DNA from: Anaerolineales bacterium
Lineage (GTDB): Bacteria > Chloroflexota > Anaerolineae > 4572-78 > NAK82
Assembly: GCA_020343875.1 (NCBI GenBank)
Contig: CP070811.1
Span: 3,483,598 to 3,547,597 of the forward strand
Length of the DNA: 64,000 nt
Direction: 5' to 3'
Of this stretch, positions 56,133 to 64,000 are shown piece after piece (position 1 is the first letter of the stretch; every line of letters starts with the position of its first letter). The notes beneath the pieces are model-generated. The model was given only the letters and a program-made list of their open reading frames with translations, searched no databases and was not told the origin of the DNA. Made by a program: the position numbers and the translations under genes.

Positions 56133-57101
56133 ATGAATGCCACACTTGAATCTCCAATCTCCAAACTCAACGTGGTAGCCCTGGCCGGCGGGGTGGGGGG
56201 TGCCAAGCTGGCCTGGGGACTGGCTCAACTCTTACCTCCTGAATGCCTGACCATCATCGTTAACACTGCCGACGACTTCGAACTCCTGGACTTGCAAATC
56301 TGCCCAGACCTGGACACAGTCATGTACACCCTGGCTGGCCTGGCTAATCCCGAGACGGGCTGGGGTGTGCGCGACGAATCTTGGTCTATGCTGGAGATGA
56401 TGGCCCGGTATGCCGGCCCGACCTGGTTTCGGTTGGGTGATCGGGACCTGGCCACTCATCTACGCCGCAGCCAATGGTTGCGCCAGCGGTTCCCTCTCAC
56501 CTGGGTCACGCGCGAGCTCTGCAAACTGCTGGGCGTGCGTCATACCTTGCTGCCCATGACTGACGCCCCTGTGCGCACGGTCGTCCACACGGACCAGGGC
56601 CCGCTTCCCTTCCAGGAGTACTTTGTCCACCGTGGCTGGGAACCGGTTGTAGAGTCTATCCACTTCGAAGGCATTGATAGCGCTCAGCCCACTCAGGAGG
56701 TGGTTTTTGCTCTACGCGAGGGCGATATAATCATCTTCTGTCCCTCCAACCCCTTCGTTAGCTTGGACCCTATCCTATGCTTGCCCGCCCTGCGTCGCAT
56801 CATCGCTGCCAGCCGCGCCCCGAAGCTGGCCATCACCCCAATCATTGAGCAGCAAGCGCTCAAGGGGCCGGCGGCCAAAATGATGCGCGAACTGGGTCTG
56901 GAAGTCTCGCCCGTGGGTGTTGCCCGCTATTACCAAGACCTGTTGACAGGCTTCGTCCTCGACCAGCGGGACGAGAACCTCAAGATGACTATCGCCTTCG
57001 ACTTAGGCATCCGTACGCTGGTGACAGACACCATCATGAGGACAGAGCAAGATCGGGTGCGCCTGGCGCACGAAGTGCTGGAATTCGCTGCCCAACTGTG
57101 A
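56133..57101 (+). CDS. cofD: CofD/FbiA phospho-(enolpyruvyl/lactyl) transferase
   Basis: 322 residues. It transfers the (phospholactyl or phosphoenolpyruvyl) moiety from the GMP-activated precursor to FO. The N-terminal loop LAGGVGGAKLAWGLAQ, NTADDFELLDLQICPDLDTV, WFRLGDRDLATHL and ITPIIEQQALKGPAAKMM are family hallmarks. ATG 56133 follows AAGGAAGAG. FO itself must be made by cofG/cofH (or fbiC), which are not in this window. Confidence 0.97.
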   Translation: MNATLESPISKLNVVALAGGVGGAKLAWGLAQLLPPECLTIIVNTADDFELLDLQICPDLDTVMYTLAGLANPETGWGVRDESWSMLEMMARYAGPTWFRLGDRDLATHLRRSQWLRQRFPLTWVTRELCKLLGVRHTLLPMTDAPVRTVVHTDQGPLPFQEYFVHRGWEPVVESIHFEGIDSAQPTQEVVFALREGDIIIFCPSNPFVSLDPILCLPALRRIIAASRAPKLAITPIIEQQALKGPAAKMMRELGLEVSPVGVARYYQDLLTGFVLDQRDENLKMTIAFDLGIRTLVTDTIMRTEQDRVRLAHEVLEFAAQL

Positions 57102-57113
57102 TGTTGATATGCA

Positions 57114-57737
57114 ATGATCTACTGTCTTATCCCCGCAAAACCCCATATCGAGTCAAAATCTCGCCTCTCACCGATGCTGACTGAAGCGCAACGCGCTGCC
57201 CTTAGTCGCTGGCTTCTGCAGCGCACAGTGCTTCTAGCCAGGGCCGCCGTAGAGCAAGTGGTGGTCGTCAGCCGCGATCAGGCGCTGCTGTCTGTTGCCC
57301 AAGCCCAGGGCGCCTGGGGATTACTGGAAGCCTCTCCGGGACTCAACCCGGCGCTAGAGCAGGGGGCACGTTTCGCCCAGGCCCGGAGAGCCAGTGGCCT
57401 TCTGATCCTGCCCGCCGACCTGCCCCACCTTAGAGTGCAGGACCTGGAAACAATTCTGAACCTAGGGACCAGGTTCCCCGGCTTGGTCATCGCCCCCTGT
57501 CACCGCGGCACAGGCACGAATGCCCTCCTGATGCGCCCCCCGCAACTCATCCCATTCGCCTTTGGCCCCGACAGCTTCGCCACTCACTGCGCCGCCGCCC
57601 GTAAGGCGGGCGTAGAACCGACCCTCTACCACGCCGACAGTGTCGCCTTCGATCTGGATAGCCCGCAGGACTGGAATTCGCTGCCCGCCAGCTGGAAGTC
57701 TGAAATCTTCCACTTCACAGATCTACCCAGTGGCTGA
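57114..57737 (+). CDS. cofC: CofC/FbiD guanylyltransferase
   Basis: 207 residues. It activates 2-phospholactate or phosphoenolpyruvate with GTP. The N-terminal CLIPAKPHIESKSRLSP is the nucleotide-binding loop, LILPADLPHLRVQDLE the metal-site segment, and CHRGTGTNALLMRPP the second conserved block. It starts 12 bases after cofD. The sequence alone does not settle phosphoenolpyruvate versus phospholactate, but the neighbouring nitroreductase-fold gene argues for the phosphoenolpyruvate route. Confidence 0.93.
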   Translation: MIYCLIPAKPHIESKSRLSPMLTEAQRAALSRWLLQRTVLLARAAVEQVVVVSRDQALLSVAQAQGAWGLLEASPGLNPALEQGARFAQARRASGLLILPADLPHLRVQDLETILNLGTRFPGLVIAPCHRGTGTNALLMRPPQLIPFAFGPDSFATHCAAARKAGVEPTLYHADSVAFDLDSPQDWNSLPASWKSEIFHFTDLPSG

Positions 57738-57851
57738 TGCCTCGCGCCTCGGCAATGCGCCCCGCCCAGGCTGATGTTGGCCAATTTGCTGACTTGCTGA
57801 TTTGGTTTAAGCGTGGTAGCATTACTTAACATTACATTGCCATTTGCCTGC

Positions 57852-57857
57852 TATAAT
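57852..57857 (+). promoter_or_regulatory. -10 element of the 57888 gene
   Basis: A perfect TATAAT; no -35 at standard spacing is convincing (TTGCCA is only 9 bases upstream). The region before it is AT-rich. Confidence 0.4.
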
Positions 57858-57887
57858 TAACAGGGGGCCACAATAGAGACCTGCGAT

Positions 57888-59546
57888 TTGAGATCAAAGA
57901 TTTGCCTGCTCGCCGTTTGGGTGCTGGCCCTGCCAATCTTGGTTGGCTGCCAGGGCCAACCCCAACCTCTTTTCATTGAGGTGGACTACAGTCGCCGAAC
58001 GGTTTCCACTGAATCAGTCACCGTTCGCGATGCGCTGACCGCCGCTGGCGTCAGTCTGGGTCCCCTGGATCGAGTCAACCCTGACCTGTACGTGGAGACG
58101 GAACCAGGCATGGTCATTGTGGTCACCCGTATCGAGGAGAAATTCGAGACCACACGTGTGCCAGTCCCCTTTGAGCGCAAGACGGTTACCAATGAAGCAT
58201 TGCCAACAGGCGAGACCCGGCTAATCCAACTCGGGGTCAACGGCGAGGACGAAATTACCTATCGTGTCGTCTTAGAAAACGGCGTCGAGGTGGAGCGGAC
58301 AGAGTTCTCGCGGCTGCCGATGACCGAGCCGGTGGATGAGATTATTGCTGTGGGCGCCCAAGGCCGCCTGGAACCAGTCCCCTTGGAGAGCACGGTTGCT
58401 TTCCTATCGGCCGGCAACGCCTGGGTAATGCGCGGCACCAGCACCGCCCGGCGCCCGCTGACCACCGAAGGCGACCTGGATAGCCGAGTTTTCGAACTGT
58501 CACCCGATGGACACTGGCTGCTCTACAGCCGTCGTTTGGAAGGTGATATAGAGACTCCCATCAACCAACTGTGGATGGTCGACACTACCATCGTAGGTGA
58601 GACGCCAATTTCGTTGCCCATCCAGGGAGTTCTCTCAGCCGAGTGGTCTCCCAGTGGGGACCAAATCGCCTACAGCACCGCCGAGCGGACGCCCAGTGCG
58701 CCCGGCTGGCGTGCTAACAACGATCTGAACCTGGTACCGCTAGACGATGTCCTGCCCCCTGTCCAAGAGGAACCTGTGACGACAACTCAGGTCATCAGCC
58801 CTAGCACCGCTGGTGTGTATAGCTGGTGGGGCACCACCTTCCACTGGGCGCCCGATGGGCGTCGGGTAGCCTACGCCCGCCCTGATCAGATCGGCGTTGC
58901 AGACATCCTCAGCCAGACCACCACCGTCCTGGCCGAGTTCACCGCCTATCAGACCTACAGTGAATGGGTATGGGTGCCCTCCCTGGCCTGGTCACCCGAT
59001 AGCCGCTTTGTAGCTGCAGTACTTCACGGCCCCCCCACAGCCAGTGAAGAGCCACAAGACAGCCCAGTCTTCGACTTGTGGCTTTTCGCCGCCGATGGAA
59101 CGCTTATGGCTCGGATAGCCGAACAGGTTGGCATGTGGACCTGGCCGGCCTGGGCACCAGCAGGCATCGTCTATGGGCAAGCCGTGAACCCGCTCCGCTC
59201 GGTTGACAGCCGCTACGCACTGTATATTCGCGATCGGGATGGTAGCAATCCGCGCCAGTTGTTCCCGGTTGCCGAGGAGCCAGGCGTGGAAGCTCCTCCT
59301 CAAGTCGCCTGGTCGCCAAATGGTCAAAATCTCATCTTCGTGTATAATGGGAATCTGTATCTGGCCGACGTGGAGGGCAATACTCCCAGACAGCTAACGT
59401 CCAACAATCAAAACAGCAGCCCACGCTGGGCCGCTGGCCGCTCTGGCAGAGAAGCGGCGCCTTTACCAGAAAGCACGTTCGCCATCACCACCACAGCCCC
59501 GGTAACCGCCAGCGACGTGATAACTCCAGCCGATGATAGGCGGTGA
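57888..59546 (+). CDS. Lipoprotein with DUF348, G5 and beta-propeller domains
   Basis: 552 residues. A signal peptide with lipobox LVGC (about residues 18-21) is followed by a ubiquitin-like DUF348 module (residues about 28-85: YSRRTVSTESVTVRDALTAA), a G5 domain (about 85-150: VPVPFERKTVTNEAL) and a TolB-like propeller of about six WSPDG-type repeats (WSPSGDQIAYS, WAPDGRRVAYA, WSPDSRFVAAV, WSPNGQNLIFV). G5 and DUF348 occur with cell-wall binding and resuscitation factors; the propeller suggests binding. TTG 57888 is the only start keeping the signal peptide. Two receiver-kinase genes follow, the first after nine bases. Confidence 0.85.
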   Translation: MRSKICLLAVWVLALPILVGCQGQPQPLFIEVDYSRRTVSTESVTVRDALTAAGVSLGPLDRVNPDLYVETEPGMVIVVTRIEEKFETTRVPVPFERKTVTNEALPTGETRLIQLGVNGEDEITYRVVLENGVEVERTEFSRLPMTEPVDEIIAVGAQGRLEPVPLESTVAFLSAGNAWVMRGTSTARRPLTTEGDLDSRVFELSPDGHWLLYSRRLEGDIETPINQLWMVDTTIVGETPISLPIQGVLSAEWSPSGDQIAYSTAERTPSAPGWRANNDLNLVPLDDVLPPVQEEPVTTTQVISPSTAGVYSWWGTTFHWAPDGRRVAYARPDQIGVADILSQTTTVLAEFTAYQTYSEWVWVPSLAWSPDSRFVAAVLHGPPTASEEPQDSPVFDLWLFAADGTLMARIAEQVGMWTWPAWAPAGIVYGQAVNPLRSVDSRYALYIRDRDGSNPRQLFPVAEEPGVEAPPQVAWSPNGQNLIFVYNGNLYLADVEGNTPRQLTSNNQNSSPRWAAGRSGREAAPLPESTFAITTTAPVTASDVITPADDRR

Positions 59547-59555
59547 GGAAAAGCC

Positions 59556-61187
59556 GTGCCGGAACAAAGCTCAAAAAGCATCTTGTTGATAGATGAAGAC
59601 GCCGAGACCCTAGAAAAACTTCAAACCACCTTGCGGCGAGAGGGATTCCAGGTGCTGGTCGCTGCCGATGGCCAGGCCGGTTTACGGCTGGCCCGTGAAG
59701 GACAACCCGATCTGATCATCCTCGACCTGTTATTAGCTGGCATTGACGGAATTCAGGTTTGCCTGCAGCTACGCCAGAACGAAAGCACCCGCCACATTCC
59801 TATCTTGCTACACACGGCCCTGGCCATCCCGTCTCGTGGCCCCAAGGGCGAGTTTGCCCTGGCCCCTGACCAACCAATTATTTCAGTCGACGCTTATATG
59901 CCCAAGCCTACCGACTTGCGGCGCATGGTCGAATTGGTCTGGGCCATGGTTGAACCCGACCATCCCTACAGCGACCAGGCAGGCGAAATTGTGCTCATCG
60001 TTGACCACGACTCCAATCAACGCGCTAACATCGCCCGAGCCCTGAGCCAATACGGTTATCACGTCTTCACTGCCCGAGACGTGAACAGCGCGCTGAGGGT
60101 GACTCAAGACGCACAACCCGACTTGATCGTCATCAACAGCAACCTGTCAGGCAGCCGTACCATCATGTCGCATGCCCGACGCACTTATTACGATCCGGCC
60201 ATTATTACGATTATGGATCAAGACACGGAGATTTCTACGCCCCTACTTGAAGATGTAGACGATTACCTGCCTCAACAAGTCAAGCCTTGGCAGGCACTCC
60301 TCACAGTCAAATCTGCCCTGGAGAAGCTGCGGGCACGTCGGCTCAATCGAGAGTTGACCAACCAGCTGCGGCAGGCCAATCATCGCCTGCTGGAGACCAA
60401 ACAGGCTCTTCAAGGCCAAAACCAAGAGCTGCAGGTAACCAATGAGCGCCTGCGTGTCTTGCACAATGCCAAGCAGACTTTTTCAAACATGGTCGTTCAC
60501 GATTTGCGCACGCCTCTTAGCGCCATCATGGGTGCCCTGACTCTCCTACAAATGGACCATACCCTTCACCTAAGCCAACGCCAGCAAGAGACAATAAGCG
60601 GCGCGCTGGCCGCCGGGCGCCAGCTGGTACGCCTGACCGACACCCTCCTTGACCTGCAACGCCTGGAGGCAGGACAAATGCCTCTGACGCTAGAACCACT
60701 TGATCCCAACAATCTGATCGAAACCAGCCTGGAGCAGTTCCGACCTATGTTGGAGGTGCAAGAGGTGCACGCTCACACCGACCTGGAAGACAACCTTCCT
60801 CCCCTGTTGGTTGACTGGGAGATTGCCCAACGGGTGATTGAAAACCTGCTTGACAACGCCATCAAGTTCACGCCGCCTGGCGGAGAAATCACACTCCGAT
60901 CTCGATTAGATGCTGGCAACGTAATCCTCAGCGTGCAAGATACCGGACCGGGCATCCCCAAGGACCAACAGCAAGTTATGGCCGAACGATTCGGCCAGAT
61001 GCCCCTTGACAGTGTGGTGCTCCGTCCCGGCTTCGACCTGGGCCTGGCTTTCTGCAAGCTAGCTACTGACGCACTACAAGGTCGCATCTGGGTCGAGAGC
61101 GAAATTGGGCACGGCAGCACCTTTTATGTTGCCTTGCCCACCGACGAGAATCAGGCAAACACAGAAATGACGACTCCAGGCAGCTAG
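59556..61187 (+). CDS. Hybrid kinase with two N-terminal receivers, the second degenerate
   Basis: 543 residues, cytosolic. REC1 has Asp57 in PDLIILDLLLAG and Lys117 in AYMPKPTD. REC2 (about 143-255) has Asn194 where Asp is expected (PDLIVINSNLSG) and Gln240 at the Lys position. A coiled coil (about 262-305) leads to HisKA with His315 (VVHDLRTPLSAIMG) and HATPase (NLLDNAIKFTPPGG, DTGPGIPKDQQ, LGLAFCKLA). GTG 59556 with GAGGAAAAG upstream. Probably cotranscribed with the propeller lipoprotein, which may be its outside partner by analogy only. Confidence 0.9.
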   Translation: MPEQSSKSILLIDEDAETLEKLQTTLRREGFQVLVAADGQAGLRLAREGQPDLIILDLLLAGIDGIQVCLQLRQNESTRHIPILLHTALAIPSRGPKGEFALAPDQPIISVDAYMPKPTDLRRMVELVWAMVEPDHPYSDQAGEIVLIVDHDSNQRANIARALSQYGYHVFTARDVNSALRVTQDAQPDLIVINSNLSGSRTIMSHARRTYYDPAIITIMDQDTEISTPLLEDVDDYLPQQVKPWQALLTVKSALEKLRARRLNRELTNQLRQANHRLLETKQALQGQNQELQVTNERLRVLHNAKQTFSNMVVHDLRTPLSAIMGALTLLQMDHTLHLSQRQQETISGALAAGRQLVRLTDTLLDLQRLEAGQMPLTLEPLDPNNLIETSLEQFRPMLEVQEVHAHTDLEDNLPPLLVDWEIAQRVIENLLDNAIKFTPPGGEITLRSRLDAGNVILSVQDTGPGIPKDQQQVMAERFGQMPLDSVVLRPGFDLGLAFCKLATDALQGRIWVESEIGHGSTFYVALPTDENQANTEMTTPGS

Positions 61188-61269
61188 GGCGTCGGCCCAG
61201 CTGCAATCAGGGACCAAGTTTCCGTTTGCCGCCTTCTCAGTTGCCCGATTCGGAGACTGCAACAAAGCT

Positions 61270-62490
61270 ATGCCCCAGCCTTTCTCAGACGAGGAAATTG
61301 AATCGGCCTCGCCATCCATCGTCCTGGTCATTGACGATGATGACCTAAGTATGGCGATCATCGCCCAAGCTCTTCAAGAAGCCCACTACCAAGTACTCAC
61401 CGCCGTCAACGTCGCCGAGGGAATCCGTCTTACCAGCCAAGAAGAACCCGACCTGATCTTCACCAATGTCGCTATGTCGGGTACCGACAGCATAGATTGG
61501 GTTGCTTCTTTGAAGGAGCAGGCCCCTGAGGCTTGCGTAATTGCTATGACCGACTACGGAGCCGAGCACTTGGCTGCCAGCGCCCTGAAACAAGGAGCAG
61601 AAGACTACCTTACCCGCCCGGTCCGCCCCTGGGAAATTACCGCCGCTGCTGCCGAGGTGTTGGAGCGGGCTGAACTCCGCCAGCGCAATCGCCTGTTGAC
61701 CGAAGCCCTGCACCAACGCCAGGCGGAACTGGAGCAACGCAACGCTGAGCTGGAGGAAGCCAACGCTCGACTGCGTGAATCCGATATGTGGAAGGAAAAC
61801 CTTTCCAACATGATCATTCATGATCTCAAGAACCCCCTGGGTGTTATCCAGGGGACGGTGGCCTATTTCAAAGGTACGCTGGGCAGTCAATTGGAAGCAA
61901 AGCAATCTCAACTCTTGGAAAGTGCCCGGATTTCGGTCGACCGGGCCATTAGGCTCGTCAGTGCCATACTCGACATGAGCCGGCTGGAAGAAGGGCGTAT
62001 GCCTCTGGAACTCCAACCGATCAAGCCCGGAGAGGTCATCCAAGCCTGCCTGGACGAGAGCTATCCGCTGATCGCCATGCACAATTTAACGGCTATCCTC
62101 GACGTGCCCGAGGGGTTGCCTCCTGTGCAAGCAGATTTCAACGCGCTGATACGCATCATCGGGAATTTGATTGACAACGCCATTAAGTTCACCCCTTCTG
62201 GCGGACAGATTATCATCAAGGCGCGCAGAATATCGGATCAAATTCAGTTCTCTGTTTCCGATACCGGCTATGGCATCCCGTCCGAGCAACACGACCGCAT
62301 CTTTGAAAAATTCGCACAGGCGGGTATGCGGACCCAAGGCCAGCGTGCGGGTGTAGGATTAGGACTTACTTTCTGCAAATTGGCCATCGAAGCCCACCAC
62401 GGCCGTATCTGGGTTGAGAGCCAGCAGGACTCTGGCACCACATTTCACTTCGTCTTACCTGTTTGGGCTGGTGAAGCACAACGCATATAA
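61270..62490 (+). CDS. Hybrid kinase with a pseudo-receiver domain
   Basis: 406 residues. The receiver keeps its acidic pocket (LVIDDDDLS), but the phospho-acceptor position is Asn66 (PDLIFTNVAMSG) and the conserved Lys is Arg116 (DYLTRPVRP). A coiled coil (about 135-172) leads to HisKA with His184 (MIIHDLKNPLGVIQG) and HATPase (NLIDNAIKFTPSGG, DTGYGIPSEQHDRIFEKFAQ, GVGLGLTFCKLA). It shares layout with the preceding gene, as if derived by duplication with loss of one receiver. The receiver is probably a constitutive or non-phosphorylated module. Confidence 0.9.
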   Translation: MPQPFSDEEIESASPSIVLVIDDDDLSMAIIAQALQEAHYQVLTAVNVAEGIRLTSQEEPDLIFTNVAMSGTDSIDWVASLKEQAPEACVIAMTDYGAEHLAASALKQGAEDYLTRPVRPWEITAAAAEVLERAELRQRNRLLTEALHQRQAELEQRNAELEEANARLRESDMWKENLSNMIIHDLKNPLGVIQGTVAYFKGTLGSQLEAKQSQLLESARISVDRAIRLVSAILDMSRLEEGRMPLELQPIKPGEVIQACLDESYPLIAMHNLTAILDVPEGLPPVQADFNALIRIIGNLIDNAIKFTPSGGQIIIKARRISDQIQFSVSDTGYGIPSEQHDRIFEKFAQAGMRTQGQRAGVGLGLTFCKLAIEAHHGRIWVESQQDSGTTFHFVLPVWAGEAQRI

Positions 62491-62597
62491 CTCGGTGTTT
62501 ACTGCAATGAGAGGACGCACATTAAAGCACTAAGACCCGATATTCAGACCAGCACAAACCATGATACCTCCCCTCCTCGATACAGTGAGCAGCGCAA

Positions 62598-64000
62598 ATG
62601 AGTGACAGATCTCCACCGCACCCCGCGCGGAGTACTTCACGTGAGCCGGGCGCGCGTCTCAGCTGGACAGCCTTATGGCTCATTCTGCTTTTGGCTACGC
62701 TCATTCTCAGTATCTGGCTGGGGCTGAGCCTCCAGCGCATGCAGTCATCCTACCCTGGCCTCTCTCCCAATATTCCTCTGGCTGCCGACAAATCGTTCGG
62801 CGTTAACACCGACCTATCCCAACATTCGCCGCAAGACCTCGACCGCACCCTGAGCCAAATGAGTCAGCTGGGACTGCGTTGGATACGCCAACCCTTCCCT
62901 TGGGCCGAGATCGAAGCTGTACCTGGTCAGTTTGACTGGGCCGCCTGGGACCAGGTGGTGGAGGCAGCCAACACTTACCATCTGAAGCTCATCGCAGTGC
63001 TCGACACCACACCTGTCTGGGCTCGCCCTTCTGACACCAGTCCTTTGACCCCTCCGACCGAGTTTGCCGACTTTGGAGGTTTCGCCCGTGCCGTAGCCGA
63101 ACGTTACGGTGACAGGTTAGATCACTATCAAATCTGGGACGAACCCAACCTCAGCGCGCACTGGGGCGATCGAAATGTAGACCCGGCCGCCTACGCACGC
63201 CTGCTACGAGAAGGAGCGGTCAACATCCGCGCTGCCGACGCCACAGCCGTGGTATTGGCTGCTGCCCTGGCTCCCACCGTGGAGACTGGCCCCTTAAACC
63301 TTAACGAGCCTGCCTTCCTGGCTAACCTGTATGCGGCGAGTGCTGAACCCTGGTTCGACGTGGTGGCTGCCCAGCCCTACGGCTTCGAGCAGGAGCCTGG
63401 CACCCCTCCCGACAACCAGAGTCTCAACTTCGCCCGCATAGAGCTGCTGCGCCAAACCATGGTTGCCCACAACGACTGGGAAACGCCCGTGTGGGCAACT
63501 GCGTTCGGCTGGAGCGCCCCGTCACAGCCTTGGCTTGGACAACCTTCGCCCTGGCCGTCAGTGGCGCCCGACCAGCAGGCGGCCTACACCGTTAAGGCTA
63601 TCCGCCGTGGCCGCGCCAATTGGCCCTGGTTGGGGCCCGTCTTCTTCGCTACCTGGGATGCTGAAGCATTGCCAGCCGACGACCCCTTGCGGGGCTTGGC
63701 GCTGGTGGCTGGCCAGGCTTCCCTGCCGCAGGCCCAGGTAATTGGTGACCCAAATGCTTTCCAGTCCTGGTCAGAGGAAATCGCCGGAGTAGGGACCTAT
63801 CCTGCTCATCACCCATCCGGGCGCTACGCCGGTGACTGGCGTTTTTCACCCGCCGGCGCCGACGTACCGCGCCACCTGCCAGCCACGTTAACCATCCCCT
63901 TCGAAGGTACCCGCCTGGACCTGATCGTACGCCGTGGAACCTTTAGGGGCTTCTTGTATGTAACCATCGACGAGGAACCGGCCAGCCGTCTGCCCCAACA
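62598..64000 (+). CDS. Membrane-anchored GH-A-clan glycoside-hydrolase-like protein (3' end outside window)
   Basis: From ATG 62598 the frame is open to the edge (467 codons). An N-terminal helix (residues about 28-48) anchors it. The rest resembles the (beta/alpha)8 clan A: FGVNTDL, WIRQPFPWAEIE, and the acid/base motif IWDEPNLS with Glu182. The strand expected to hold the nucleophile (usually WxTExGW) reads VWATAFGWS with Ala302 in place of Glu, so the protein may be catalytically impaired or a binding protein. A beta-rich C-terminal domain begins near residue 390. Confidence 0.85.
   Translation, partial: MSDRSPPHPARSTSREPGARLSWTALWLILLLATLILSIWLGLSLQRMQSSYPGLSPNIPLAADKSFGVNTDLSQHSPQDLDRTLSQMSQLGLRWIRQPFPWAEIEAVPGQFDWAAWDQVVEAANTYHLKLIAVLDTTPVWARPSDTSPLTPPTEFADFGGFARAVAERYGDRLDHYQIWDEPNLSAHWGDRNVDPAAYARLLREGAVNIRAADATAVVLAAALAPTVETGPLNLNEPAFLANLYAASAEPWFDVVAAQPYGFEQEPGTPPDNQSLNFARIELLRQTMVAHNDWETPVWATAFGWSAPSQPWLGQPSPWPSVAPDQQAAYTVKAIRRGRANWPWLGPVFFATWDAEALPADDPLRGLALVAGQASLPQAQVIGDPNAFQSWSEEIAGVGTYPAHHPSGRYAGDWRFSPAGADVPRHLPATLTIPFEGTRLDLIVRRGTFRGFLYVTIDEEPASRLPQ

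Noticed and set aside
53836-57737. Idea that FO synthase is encoded within the F420 cluster
   Set aside because: None of the five genes has a radical-SAM CxxxCxxC motif; FO synthesis must be encoded elsewhere.
1-64000. CRISPR arrays, prophage, insertion sequences or integrated elements
   Set aside because: No regularly spaced repeats, integrases, transposases or phage structural genes were seen; gene content is chromosomal throughout.

Overview
The window is about 57% G+C by eye and looks like a chromosomal segment of an uncultured Chloroflexota bacterium, probably close to Anaerolineae. This is inferred from the large set of histidine kinases and membrane glycosyltransferases, surface proteins with Thr/Pro-rich linkers, an Flp pilin, a KaiC-like ATPase, and coenzyme F420 genes beside ordinary bacterial housekeeping genes. 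I see no rRNA, tRNA, CRISPR array, integrase or transposase. Many sigma70-type promoters with 16-18 bp spacers can be read directly.

Layout. 1-4.2 kb: a partial metallo-beta-lactamase-fold hydrolase, a cyclic-nucleotide-binding histidine kinase, and aspS. 4.4-13.9 kb: a membrane glycosyltransferase, then the most unusual locus, a SAM methyltransferase fused to a homologue of HgcA (the corrinoid protein of mercury methylation), a HgcB-like ferredoxin and a Trm112-like zinc protein. A membrane-anchored metallopeptidase, a free methionine-R-sulfoxide reductase and a Lon-type protease follow. 14-15.3 kb (minus): infC-rpmI-rplT, with infC starting at AUU. 15.7-23.1 kb: envelope polysaccharide genes (two GT4 enzymes, a GT-C enzyme, an SGNH hydrolase) interrupted by a DUF1638 protein and a P1-family peptidase. 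23.1-26.1 kb: a metal ABC transporter translationally coupled to obg. 26.1-31.3 kb (minus): Nudix, KaiC-like ATPase, two membrane proteins of unknown function, a SurA/PrsA-type isomerase and an Flp pilin. 31.6-37.1 kb: a divergent class III cyclase, then greA-lysS-purH on the minus strand, with an attenuator-like hairpin in the greA leader. 37.4-48.6 kb: a lytic transglycosylase, two large histidine kinases, a LysM protein and an IPT/TIG protein. 48.8-53.7 kb: an EamA transporter, an SsnA-like amidohydrolase with a CPCC-domain partner, and a GT-C enzyme. 53.8-57.7 kb: the F420 cluster (npdG, cofE, a nitroreductase-fold gene, cofD, cofC). 57.9-64 kb: a DUF348/G5/beta-propeller lipoprotein, two receiver-kinase hybrids with degenerate receivers, and the start of a glycoside-hydrolase-like protein.

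How the genes work together. The F420 genes cover guanylylation, transfer to FO, FMN-dependent reduction, glutamylation and NADPH-dependent use of F420; the FO synthase genes are not in the window. The HgcA-like and HgcB-like pair resembles a corrinoid methyl-transfer module with its reductase, but it departs from true HgcAB in the cap-helix motif, in the ferredoxin cysteines and in the methyltransferase fusion, so another methyl acceptor is possible. Several signalling proteins have lost catalytic residues (phospho-acceptor His, receiver Asp, cyclase Asn), which suggests many regulatory pseudoenzymes in this genome.
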